Shown: in pieces, positions 7,429 to 15,008 of the stretch
Numbering within the stretch: position 1 is the stretch's first letter
Layout of the letters: each line of letters begins with the position of its first letter
NCBI GenBank assembly: GCA_964523015.1
Contig: CAZFXN010000003.1
Span: forward strand, 1-64,000
Length of the DNA stretch: 64,000 nt
Source of the DNA: JAWXBT01 sp964523015
Lineage (GTDB): Bacteria > Bdellovibrionota_C > UBA2361 > J135
Direction of reading: 5' to 3'
Translations under genes and position numbers: made by a program
Notes under the pieces: model-generated
What the model was told of the DNA's origin: nothing
Databases searched by the model: none
The model's input: the letters and a program-made list of their open reading frames with translations, nothing else

Positions 7429-8193
7429 CGAGTCAGCGATTCTCCGTTGACTTATCAAGCCTTTACACGACTAAGTGGAACTATCACTCCTGTGGCAGCA
7501 TTCCCTTCTGCCTCTGGAGCAGCTAATGCGCTGAACGACGCTGGGGTAATTGTAGGATGGTCAGGATTCAATGCTATAAAAATTGAAAACGGCGCCCTTG
7601 TTAATCTTGGACAACTTCAACCCAGTTTTCCAAGTGCTTCAGCCAAAGCACATGATATAAATAATCCAGGACTAATCGTCGGAGAATCTACTCCTCCACA
7701 AGGTGAACCCGGGAGTGTTCGTGCCTTCCTCCACGATGGCATTCAGATGACTAATCTTGGAACACTACCTGGATTGAGCTTGTTTTCTGCAGCCTATGCA
7801 ATCAACGATGTTGGACAGATAGTTGGCTGGTCAGGAAATAGTATTGATACAGGAAAAGCGTTTATTTACCATAATGGATCAATGAATGAGCTTGGCTCTC
7901 TACCAGGTTCTAATAAGTGTTGGGCCACTGACATTAATCATAATGGCATTGCCATCGGAACTTGTAACGTAGGAACTAATGCCCGTGGAGTATTGTTCAT
8001 TAATGGATTAGCGATTGATATTAACGATTTGATTCCATCTAATAGTGGATGGACAATCCGATGGCCTCAATCTATCAACAGCTTTATGGAGGTAGTTGGT
8101 CGGGGAGATTTTGGTGGTCAACAGCGTCCAGTGTTACTTAAAATTAGGTGCCCAGAGTGCAGGATCAAGGCTACTGCCATAGCCCATCCATAA
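7429..8193 (+). pseudogene. HAF-repeat protein fragment fused out of frame behind the Nudix remnant
   Basis: From about 7429 a third reading frame encodes about 254 residues with four copies of the HAF-type repeat (for example ALNDAGVIVGWSG, AYAINDVGQIVGWSG, each followed by a phrase like NLGTLPG). HAF proteins are normally secreted beta-propeller-like proteins with a signal peptide; none is present here, so the N-terminus is missing. The repeats themselves are intact to the stop at 8193. It is either a relic joined by deletion to the Nudix gene, or part of a chimera kept by frameshifting. I favour a relic. Confidence 0.65.
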
Positions 8194-8256
8194 CGGAGCA
8201 AGATCAATTCAGCAAAAGCTAGTTTATTTTCTTAACTATATAGACAGCGTCCATAA

Positions 8257-9222
8257 TTAAGCAGCTATACTTTCACACTGCTCAAAGGATAACTCAGTAC
8301 GGGGAGCTGTATATGGGCCCTGCGGAATCTCGTCCTCTTTAGTGTATTTTCTTCGGCTAATTGTTTTACGAAGGTTACGACCACGAGAAATCTCCGGCTC
8401 GTCATCATCATTCGGACGACCTTTCTTCTCAAGAGCTGGTGATAACTGCTCATGTAAAACGTCTAATGCTCTCTTTTTTACACGAGAGATGTGGCAACGA
8501 CTATATCCAAGAGATTTAGCAATATCTACTAACTGCTCCTCTTGTACATACAAGCGATAAATTACCTCCTGCTCTAACTCGTCAAGTTTTGCACAGGCTT
8601 GATTGCTGATATTTGCAACCTCTTTTTTGTAAAGCATCTCATCAGGAGTTGAGTACTCATGATTAGAAAGTGTGTCTGAAAGATCCGCAGAAGCAGTAAT
8701 CCCATTATCGTGCGAATCCTTAGAGGTACGATATCCAGAGATCAGCTCTTCAATCTCATAATCTGCAGCAGAAACTGTATTCAGATTTGCTGCAATGTCT
8801 ACTGCACGAACTAATGTTCCTCGTAGGTGATAATAGAGGAAAGTCATAAAACTGGCACCTTTCTTAGAATCGTATCGATCGGCTGCTTCACAAAGCGCTA
8901 AATCTACTAAACTATCAAGCTCTTCTAGCTCAATGCGTGAACGCCAACGACGAAGAATGCTTCTAGAAAGCTTTCTTGCGTTTGCTCTATACTCAAGAAC
9001 TAACTCTTCTTTGCTAAATCTTTTTTTGAATTCTGGTTCTTTTCTAACTTCTTTCTTTACTTCTACCTTCGCCTCTTTCTTTGTCTCTTTCTTTGTCTCT
9101 TTCTTCAGCTCTTTCTTGGCCGATACTGTTTTTGTACATTTTGCTTTAACGCGTAGAGATACTTTTCTCTTTGTTTTAAGCTTTGATGTGACTTTTCGTA
9201 TGGTATTTCTTTTAGGCGACAT
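8257..9222 (-). CDS. Sigma-70-family factor with a lysine-rich N-terminal extension
   Basis: About 321 residues. The N-terminal third is a basic, low-complexity tail with imperfect KKET repeats. It is followed by sigma region 2 (ELDSLVDLALCEAADRYDSKKGASFMTFLYYHLRGTLVRAV) and a region 4 helix-turn-helix (LDELEQEVIYRLYVQEEQLVDIAKSLGYSRCHISRVKKRAL). Region 1 is absent, as in group 3/FliA-like sigmas. I place the start at 9222 (MSPKRN), since the AGGATGG upstream fits it better than the further ATG at 9234 or the frame opening at 9297. The C-terminal tail of about 50 residues is basic and unique. It is divergent from a second sigma-like gene. Confidence 0.75.
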   Translation of the reverse strand: MSPKRNTIRKVTSKLKTKRKVSLRVKAKCTKTVSAKKELKKETKKETKKEAKVEVKKEVRKEPEFKKRFSKEELVLEYRANARKLSRSILRRWRSRIELEELDSLVDLALCEAADRYDSKKGASFMTFLYYHLRGTLVRAVDIAANLNTVSAADYEIEELISGYRTSKDSHDNGITASADLSDTLSNHEYSTPDEMLYKKEVANISNQACAKLDELEQEVIYRLYVQEEQLVDIAKSLGYSRCHISRVKKRALDVLHEQLSPALEKKGRPNDDDEPEISRGRNLRKTISRRKYTKEDEIPQGPYTAPRTELSFEQCESIAA

Positions 9223-9575
9223 CTTGGTAACCATCCTTTCTATTAAATACAGGCAGAAAACTACATGAGGTGAACAAGCCTCATATACTCTAGTCACCGA
9301 AATAGTAGATATCGCTTCAGTTTTTGTTTATATAGTTAGATTTATTAGACAAATACGAAGGAATCGTATGCCTCTATTAAGAGTTATTGCTCTATCAGAG
9401 CAATATGTAGCATAGAATTATGAGTCATAACGATTCATAAACCGTGGCGTAAATAAGGAAACTTATCCTTACTCTATCGCATCAAACTAAAGCGAGTAAA
9501 ATATCCTTTTATTATAATAAGTTACCATTAAATAAGTAAAATATATTATAATCAATTGGCGATATAAGAGTAATA
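9223..9575. promoter_or_regulatory. Divergent control region between the two sigma-like genes
   Basis: This 353-base region separates two divergent genes and has no ORF. It contains a perfect 9-bp-arm inverted repeat with a three-base loop (9385-9393/9397-9405, core TTGCTCT-ATC-AGAGCAA) and a TGAGG/CCTCA hairpin near 9264-9281. A very AT-rich block with TATATTATAAT lies about 25 bases before the plus-strand start and is a plausible -10 region. The inverted repeat is a candidate operator shared by the two genes. Confidence 0.45.
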
Positions 9576-10385
9576 ATGGAAGAAAACATCTCTGCTAAAC
9601 CACCTCCATTAACAAAAGATGAGATCGACACACTCATCCTTGAGAATCAAGGCTGGGCAGAAAGTATCGCTCGATCGGTAGCTCGTGCATGGAATATGGA
9701 CTGGCGGTCTGATGGGCTTGATGGTGCCGCGATGGAGGCACTTATATTTTGCGCGCGACGCTTTGATCCAGCTCGCGGTATTCCCTTTAGAGGGTACGCT
9801 AGACGCCGGATTCATGAGGCTTCTACTGAAGAAGCTCGTAAATCAAAGAGTTGGAAAACAGGGTTTCGCTACTCTGCCTCCTCAGACTCTACACAAAGCA
9901 GTAAAGAGCTCTCTGTTAAATTGCTAGATATATTTCCAGAGTTACGGGATGGTTCATTGCCATTTGGTGAAGACGACGATGTTCGTGGATCAATTAGAAC
10001 TTTATTAGTTGGAGCTAGTCTTACTGCGTTTAAGGATGGAATCGACATATCCTCTCCTGAGGATTTTATGGACTTTAAAAAAGTCGTAGAGATAGTTAGC
10101 TCCTTAGAACCAATTCATCAAGTACTCCTGTGGAAAACCTACTGGGAGGGCAGCTCTTTGCGTAATGTTGCTGATTCATGGGAGACTGATGAGTTAAATG
10201 TAATCAGAGAGCATAAAGTTATTATAGAGTATCTTTCAAAATGTTTTGCTTCGACTAAAAAAGGAACTAAACCAAAGATCAGGCCGGGACTTCGGCCAGT
10301 TGCTTTTAGATTAAAAAAGGAATTAGACATGGGCCCTTTCACTCAGGTACTTGAAGATACACGTGGACCAAAGTCAGAAAGATAG
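9576..10385 (+). CDS. Divergent sigma-70-like protein
   Basis: A 269-residue protein with a recognisable sigma region 2 (about 25-90: ENQGWAESIARSVAR, then DGLDGAAMEALIFCARRFDPARGIPFRGYARRRIHEA). A weaker region-4-like helix-turn-helix follows near 175-225 (SLEPIHQVLLWKTYWEGSSLRNVADSW). Regions 1 and 3 are not evident and the central 80 residues are acidic and unique. It may act as a dedicated sigma factor. It is followed after 26 bases by a small unknown protein on the same strand. Position beside the type III cluster suggests but does not prove a role in its control. Confidence 0.65.
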   Translation: MEENISAKPPPLTKDEIDTLILENQGWAESIARSVARAWNMDWRSDGLDGAAMEALIFCARRFDPARGIPFRGYARRRIHEASTEEARKSKSWKTGFRYSASSDSTQSSKELSVKLLDIFPELRDGSLPFGEDDDVRGSIRTLLVGASLTAFKDGIDISSPEDFMDFKKVVEIVSSLEPIHQVLLWKTYWEGSSLRNVADSWETDELNVIREHKVIIEYLSKCFASTKKGTKPKIRPGLRPVAFRLKKELDMGPFTQVLEDTRGPKSER

Positions 10386-10411
10386 AAACAGGGTAATCTT
10401 GGGATAATTTT

Positions 10412-10753
10412 ATGGTAAAGAAAATTGGTGATAAAAAGATCGGAAAGATAAACCCAGCAGAGGGCTCAGATGAGATTGAGCAAACTAAACGGGTGTCTGA
10501 TGTAAGTTCTATTAAAGCACTTAGCGGAGTTAAGGGAACTGATTCAATCTCTGGTGCTGGCAAACGTAACGCAACAAGAGTAATGACTCTAGCCGAAAGG
10601 GAAGAGCTATTTCGTATGGTCAGCGAGGAAGCAAAAAAGATCTTCCCTCAGGGAACTCTCCCTGCTCATAAACGCGAGATAATTGAAGGGGCCGTTAAGA
10701 TGGCTATTGATTCTGTGCTTGAGGAACAGATCGACGAGAAAGACGATCTGTAA
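10412..10753 (+). CDS. Unknown 113-residue protein downstream of the sigma-like gene
   Basis: I do not recognise a family. The first 55 residues are polar and probably disordered (KIGDKKIGKINPAEG...). Residues 58-110 form two or three predicted amphipathic helices (MTLAEREELFRMVSEEAKKIF... REIIEGAVKMAIDSVLEEQI) ending in an acidic tail. This disordered-then-helical layout resembles FlgM-like anti-sigma factors in outline only. It is co-directional with the sigma-like gene, convergent with the type III cluster, and ends 44 bases from the TPR gene. Confidence 0.5.
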   Translation: MVKKIGDKKIGKINPAEGSDEIEQTKRVSDVSSIKALSGVKGTDSISGAGKRNATRVMTLAEREELFRMVSEEAKKIFPQGTLPAHKREIIEGAVKMAIDSVLEEQIDEKDDL

Positions 10754-10797
10754 GACAATCAATAAAACAAGTAAGCAGATCTTCAATATTTCAAGAA

Positions 10798-11232
10798 TTA
10801 AGAAAAATTTCTAAAACGAGCCAATTGGGCTTTATAGAATCTTAAAAGGTTAGTATCTCCTCCCTTTGTACTCTCAATAACTTCACCAACCTCTCCTAAG
10901 TAAGCTCCGGCTGTTGCCACATCTCCTAAAGAAAGAAGTGTAGTAACCAGCATTAAACCAGAGAGTGATTGATTAGGATCTAGTCCGTAGGCTTGCTTGG
11001 CAAAGTTAAGTGCTTGTTCTAAATTTCGATTAGAAAGTTCGATATAGGTTAAAGCTTGCCAAGCTGGGACGAACTCGGGAGCAACTGCAATAATTCCATT
11101 CATGATAATTTCAGATTTTTTTAATTCCCCATTCTCAAGGTGAAATCGTCCGAGCTCATAAATATGAGAAAGCTCAACGTCTGAATACCCACGCTTTAAA
11201 ACTTCTGATAGTTTTCTCTCTCTTCCAGCCAC
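10798..11232 (-). CDS. TPR protein, possible type III chaperone
   Basis: A 144-residue protein made of about three tetratricopeptide repeats (IYELGRFHLENGELKKSEIIMNGIIAVAPEFVPAW, then ALTYIELSNRNLEQALNFAKQAYGLDPN). It begins with GTG, with GGAG six bases upstream. As the last gene of the run it starts two bases after the stop of the 83-residue gene, so the two are probably made together. Type III systems use small TPR proteins of this size as chaperones for translocators (SycD type) or needle subunits (SctG type). The role here is inferred from context. Confidence 0.6.
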   Translation of the reverse strand: MAGRERKLSEVLKRGYSDVELSHIYELGRFHLENGELKKSEIIMNGIIAVAPEFVPAWQALTYIELSNRNLEQALNFAKQAYGLDPNQSLSGLMLVTTLLSLGDVATAGAYLGEVGEVIESTKGGDTNLLRFYKAQLARFRNFS

Positions 11233-11234
11233 AG

Positions 11235-11486
11235 CTACTCCTTTGCTGGTGTAATTTTAAGCCAATCCAAGATCTCTAACAGCATTGCATATTCAGCTTG
11301 TAACGCATCGTCTGATTTATTCATGTCGCCAACGACACCTTCACGCAAAGCAGCTACTTTTTCGTAACGGGCATAAAAGAACGATTTTAGATCTTTAAGC
11401 TTATCTACCTGACTTAATACTGGCAGTAATGTAACTATCGGGGATTGTGAAAAGGGATCTATATTTTTTAATGATTTAATCGTCAT
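11235..11486 (-). CDS. Small helical protein in type III cluster (needle-like or needle chaperone candidate)
   Basis: An 83-residue protein without cysteine. Two predicted helices (about 25-50 and 58-77) flank a turn NKSDDALQ, followed by AEYAMLLEILDWLK. Length and helix-turn-helix hairpin layout recall type III needle subunits, whose turn often reads PSDP followed by ALLxxYQxxLSEYxLYR. The resemblance is short and may be chance. Its ATG overlaps the sctU stop (ATGA) and it is followed at once by a TPR gene, as needle and chaperone genes often are. A SctE-like chaperone is the main alternative. Confidence 0.45.
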   Translation of the reverse strand: MTIKSLKNIDPFSQSPIVTLLPVLSQVDKLKDLKSFFYARYEKVAALREGVVGDMNKSDDALQAEYAMLLEILDWLKITPAKE

Positions 11487-12160
11487 CTTGCCTTAGCCTC
11501 ATCTTCTATTTCTCTACGGGTCATCCCATGCTTTAGCATAAACCTATAACGAGCAATGAGCCAAGATATGATAATGAAAAAGAATCCAACTATTATAAAG
11601 ATCGGCAACAAGGAATTAACTAGATTTATCATGGCCGTAAGCAAATGTGGCTGATCTAAATTAAAAAGTGTCAACACATCTCTAGATAGAAATAACGGAA
11701 TAGCTATAGATACTGCAAAAGCACAGATAATTAAAATAGATATAGCAAATACACTCTTTATAAATTTAAGACCGAAGGAGCTCTCTGATTCTTTAGAAAA
11801 CCAAAGGTTTCTAAAATCAATATTTATCAGGGATAGCGAGAAGAGAAATTTAGTTTGAGATAACCCCCAGATTAAAGAGCAGATTGCGACAACGGTAAGG
11901 GGTAGGACAACTAACTTCACTAATAATACTGAGATTTCTTTTGCCAGATGCGATGTCGTGTAGAGAGTGTCGTTTACGCCACTAAGATAATCTCTAATGA
12001 TCTTAGAAACATCATAAAAGATGCCCGGTACAGTTAGATGTAGGACTAAGATCAAGATCAGAAATCCTAAAATTCTAACACTCAGAATACTTAGCGGAAC
12101 TACCCCTTGAAGCTTTAGAGCATTTAGCTTCTCCTCTGTTGGATACTCGCTCCTCTCCAT
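11483..12160 (-). CDS. sctU: Type III export-gate protein SctU, truncated (no autocleavage domain)
   Basis: About 225 residues of the FlhB/SctU family. The start ERSEYPTEEKLNALKLQG corresponds to the family's (E)KPT..KL..A...GQ N-terminus, four TM segments follow, and the protein ends with RYRFMLKHGMTRREIEDEAKAR, equivalent to the linker that normally leads into the cytoplasmic domain. That domain, with the NPTH autocleavage site that controls substrate switching, is absent; full-length proteins have about 350 residues. The stop overlaps the next gene's ATG, so this looks like a settled end rather than a recent break. The start is the ATG at 12160, directly after the sctT stop. Confidence 0.85.
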   Translation of the reverse strand: MERSEYPTEEKLNALKLQGVVPLSILSVRILGFLILILVLHLTVPGIFYDVSKIIRDYLSGVNDTLYTTSHLAKEISVLLVKLVVLPLTVVAICSLIWGLSQTKFLFSLSLINIDFRNLWFSKESESSFGLKFIKSVFAISILIICAFAVSIAIPLFLSRDVLTLFNLDQPHLLTAMINLVNSLLPIFIIVGFFFIIISWLIARYRFMLKHGMTRREIEDEAKAR

Positions 12161-12161
12161 C

Positions 12162-12782
12162 TTATATAGCCCCAACCAGTCTTAAAATTGAAAGTGGGTG
12201 AAGATAGGAGATAAAAAGCGTTAACGCCAAATTAGATGCTGCACATAAAACTCCAATTAGAACAAATGGTCTAAAACTTGAAACTGAAATTGGATTTGTA
12301 ATCTTTGTCAGAGAAAATATTGAATTAAAAGATAACTCAAAGAGGATAGTAATTAAAATAACAACTCCACCCACCACAAAGGCACAGAATATGGACGCAG
12401 ATAAAACTGCTAAGGTAATTTCAATTAATGAGATGCCATTTAAATTTGTCCGCTGCTCGGCTAACAGAACTAACATCTCTACAAAGTAACCGCTCTGTAG
12501 CATCGCTGCTAAGGCAATAAAAACTATCAAGCCAGTGAGAGATCTGCGCACCTGTACTGGTAGGCTTGCCTCTGCTATTACACCTAAAAGATACGCTGTT
12601 AGCGGTATAGGGACAAAAAGTGCGGCAATGGCAAAAAGAGTTGTCGAGTCAAATAAGGTGCTCTGACTAAGCAAATAAAGAGCAGTTCCGAGTAAACAGA
12701 TAAAACCGATCTCAATGCCTGATCCTATGATAAGTGCAATTGTGAGTATCAGTAAAAAAATATTCTGATATGGCTCTATCAT
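12162..12782 (-). CDS. sctT: Type III export-gate protein SctT (FliR family), short
   Basis: A 206-residue integral membrane protein matching the FliR/SctT family by its place after sctS and its hydrophobic profile, including PIPLTAYLLGVIAEASLPVQVRRSLTGL, which resembles the family's GxxxGxxxxxPxxxxR region. It is about 50 residues shorter than usual. SctT forms the export pore with SctR and SctS in the inner membrane. Its ATG overlaps the sctS stop and it ends one base before the sctU ATG. Sequence similarity by eye is moderate, so the name rests partly on gene order. Confidence 0.8.
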   Translation of the reverse strand: MIEPYQNIFLLILTIALIIGSGIEIGFICLLGTALYLLSQSTLFDSTTLFAIAALFVPIPLTAYLLGVIAEASLPVQVRRSLTGLIVFIALAAMLQSGYFVEMLVLLAEQRTNLNGISLIEITLAVLSASIFCAFVVGGVVILITILFELSFNSIFSLTKITNPISVSSFRPFVLIGVLCAASNLALTLFISYLHPLSILRLVGAI

Positions 12783-13036
12783 CTATATGAACCAGAGAAA
12801 GATATTTTAGCCAATTCCAATAACGACTCTATAAAACCAGGGAGTGTAAAATATAAGACCACTGTTACAGCCATGATCTTTACCGCGTAAAGTATCACCT
12901 CATCACGTATCGTTGTTACAGCTTGCAACGAGGAGGCGAGCAAGCCAGCGATGGAAGCGCCTAAGATTACCGGAATAATAAAAAGAAATAGTATTCGCGT
13001 ACCGGCAAAAAATAAATCATAAACCGTTGAGTCCAT
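12779..13036 (-). CDS. sctS: Type III export-gate protein SctS (FliQ family)
   Basis: An 85-residue two-TM hairpin protein of the FliQ/SctS family, a subunit of the helical export pore. The characteristic segment AGLLASSLQAVTTIRDEVILYAVKIMAV between and into the second TM helix is present. The length is normal (family about 85-90). It lies six bases after the sctR stop and overlaps the start of sctT by four bases. The order sctR-sctS-sctT-sctU is the universal order of this module. Confidence 0.9.
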   Translation of the reverse strand: MDSTVYDLFFAGTRILFLFIIPVILGASIAGLLASSLQAVTTIRDEVILYAVKIMAVTVVLYFTLPGFIESLLELAKISFSGSYR

Positions 13037-13042
13037 AATAGC

Positions 13043-13726
13043 TTACCTACCATACTGTGATAGAAGTTGCTCAGTAATCAGTCCCCAGCCATCTACTGCA
13101 ATAAATAAAAGAATCTTTAACGGTAAAGAGATAACTTGGTTATGGATCTGTGTAACTGATAAAACCATTAAAATATTTGCTACCACCAGATCAATTAACA
13201 AAAATGGGATTAGTATCATAAGACCTAATGAGAATGCTTCTTTTAGCTCTGTCGTTAGAAAGGCCGCAATTAATGTTGCAAAGGAATATTGGGTAAGGGG
13301 TTTGGCAGGAGATTGATCTGCAACGCTACCGTCTTTAGCTAAAACCTCAGGGGTTTCAGAAAGAGCACTCCCTGATACCTTAGACTTATCAGTAGGATTA
13401 CTAATCTTACTAAACTTAGCTAAAATATCCTTGTCGGCATGTTTTACTAAAAATGGTTTAAATACTGCTTGAGCATCAACAATATTTTTTGTTGCAAAAA
13501 TGGCTTCAATTCCTCCGACCCCTTTTAGAGATGGGTCAAGTGGTGATTCAAGTGATAGCTCGATTGAAACAAATGAAAGCGCTAACGAGAGGGCCAGGAT
13601 AACAACTCCAAAACCTGAACCTTGTAGCCCAATTCCATAACGAAATATGCTAAGCGTAGTGGCGATCTTAACAAATCCGGTGAAAAAGAGGGTGCTCAAT
13701 ATTATTGTTATATATGGGGTTTCCAT
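13043..13726 (-). CDS. sctR: Type III export-gate protein SctR (FliP family)
   Basis: A 227-residue protein of the FliP/SctR family that builds the export pore. Early family features are FTGFVKIATTLSIFRYGIGLQG. The hallmark C-terminal part contains TTELKEAFSLGLMILIPFLLIDLVVANILMVL followed by SLPLKILLFIAVDGWGLI. The middle (about 75-140) is a lysine/serine-rich extracytoplasmic loop. Start and sctQ stop share one base (TAATG), indicating coupling. This is the clearest of the four gate genes. Confidence 0.93.
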   Translation of the reverse strand: METPYITIILSTLFFTGFVKIATTLSIFRYGIGLQGSGFGVVILALSLALSFVSIELSLESPLDPSLKGVGGIEAIFATKNIVDAQAVFKPFLVKHADKDILAKFSKISNPTDKSKVSGSALSETPEVLAKDGSVADQSPAKPLTQYSFATLIAAFLTTELKEAFSLGLMILIPFLLIDLVVANILMVLSVTQIHNQVISLPLKILLFIAVDGWGLITEQLLSQYGR

Positions 13727-14751
13727 TATCCTACCGAGATAGCAAATCTATTTTCATACAAGCACAATTTTGCCTGGGCAACTTTTTCATTATTTACTAC
13801 CAAAGATGCATTATTAGAGATAATAATATCTGTCTTAAGCATTGCTCCAGGCTGTACAAACTCTGATAGCTCAAAGCTAGAATCTATTCTAGCTGTTCCG
13901 AGCTGTATGGAAAGCCTAGTTGTACCTTCTGGTAAAACAAAATTTGGTGGAGCACCAGCAGCCGACTCCAAAACAAACTCCTGATCAGCCCTTCGTAGCT
14001 TTGCTAAAAGACTTCCTCCCTCAGGGAAACGGAGAGTAACATTATCAGACACTGGCACTTCAAGATCTACTACTGTTCCAGAACGGGTATAATCAAGGAT
14101 CGAAGATGGTTTTACTGCCAATTGAGCCAGCTCTATAGATATCTCTCCCGGTGCCTTCATCTTTCCAGCACTAGAACGTACCTGTCGTCTCCAGATTCCA
14201 TCAAGGTAATCGACTGTCTTTTGCCCTAGTAAAACTACAACAGAACATTGAATCCCACTCAGAGACATTTTTAAAACAACTGCGCCAACTGCTGATAACT
14301 CCCCAATCTGCTTAACTCCTTGAAACATAAAGTTAGAAGTTTGTGGTCCACCCCAAGCCAGCATTAGACTAGTTAAAAATCTTCGAGCTAGATATTCTAT
14401 GACGACCCCTTGAGCTAAATCTCTACCTCCAGGGATACAAGCTTCCATTAATGCAATAAGAGATTGTCTATCTGCGGCTACTCCAATCTCTTCGTCAGCT
14501 AGTTGACCAACAAAGCAGAGATCCAGAGCTGATGGAACTGAAAGAAGTGGTTCTACTCCTAAGATCTTCACTTCAACTCCGAGAGTATGGGTCAACGTTA
14601 ACCATTGTAATCCAAGTCCAGGAAACCACTGTCCAAATTGGCATCGGGAAAATCCTCTTGAATAATCAAGCTCACGAGAAGAAACACGCCGAAGCGTCTG
14701 AGAGGGATCCCAGAGACCGACTATTGATTGTTCCTGCTCACCGCCCTCCAT
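13726..14751 (-). CDS. sctQ: Type III cytoplasmic ring protein SctQ (SPOA domain)
   Basis: A 341-residue protein that should form the cytoplasmic sorting platform below the export gate. The C-terminal about 75 residues are a SPOA/FliN-like domain (LSIQLGTARIDSSFELSEFVQPGAMLKTDI then ASLVVNNEKVAQAKLCLYENRFAISV). A second, weaker SPOA-like region lies around 225-265. The N-terminal 200 residues are divergent, as usual in this family. AAGGAAGG precedes the ATG. Gene order sctJ-x-sctQ-sctR fits type III loci. No SctL or SctN gene that would dock on it is present nearby. Confidence 0.85.
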   Translation of the reverse strand: MEGGEQEQSIVGLWDPSQTLRRVSSRELDYSRGFSRCQFGQWFPGLGLQWLTLTHTLGVEVKILGVEPLLSVPSALDLCFVGQLADEEIGVAADRQSLIALMEACIPGGRDLAQGVVIEYLARRFLTSLMLAWGGPQTSNFMFQGVKQIGELSAVGAVVLKMSLSGIQCSVVVLLGQKTVDYLDGIWRRQVRSSAGKMKAPGEISIELAQLAVKPSSILDYTRSGTVVDLEVPVSDNVTLRFPEGGSLLAKLRRADQEFVLESAAGAPPNFVLPEGTTRLSIQLGTARIDSSFELSEFVQPGAMLKTDIIISNNASLVVNNEKVAQAKLCLYENRFAISVG

Positions 14752-14773
14752 TGCCTCCCTTCCTTAATGATTT

Positions 14774-15004
14774 TTACTTATCTCTATAAAGTTCTTCTAT
14801 TGCAGCTCTTAACAAAACTCCAACTAATGGCATCCTTAATTCAACCGGGAGCTCCGATAACTCAAGCGCCACCTTACTAAGCATTGCTCCACTTGCTGCA
14901 TCATTTGATAGATAACTCTCTGCATCTCGGCCATCTAACAAAACAGAAGTTGCTACTAAAGCTCTTTGTCTAGCAGAAAGTGTGCGAAAAGAATCTGTTG
15001 CCAT
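14774..15004 (-). CDS. Unknown 76-residue protein between sctJ and sctQ
   Basis: I do not recognise the family. It is a soluble, mainly helical protein (ARQRALVATSVLLDG, SKVALELSELPVELRMPLVGVLLRAAIEELYRDK), with a slight acidic bias. It starts four bases after the sctJ stop and ends 22 bases before sctQ. In other type III systems this position often holds SctK, SctL or accessory sorting-platform genes, all of which are longer. It could be a reduced adaptor, but that is inference from position. Confidence 0.55.
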   Translation of the reverse strand: MATDSFRTLSARQRALVATSVLLDGRDAESYLSNDAASGAMLSKVALELSELPVELRMPLVGVLLRAAIEELYRDK

Positions 15005-15008
15005 AATA

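Noticed and set aside
8933..9268. Plus-strand frame rich in Phe and Ser
   Set aside because: It is the complement of the Lys-rich tail of the sigma-like gene, which gives FFSSF-type strings by composition.
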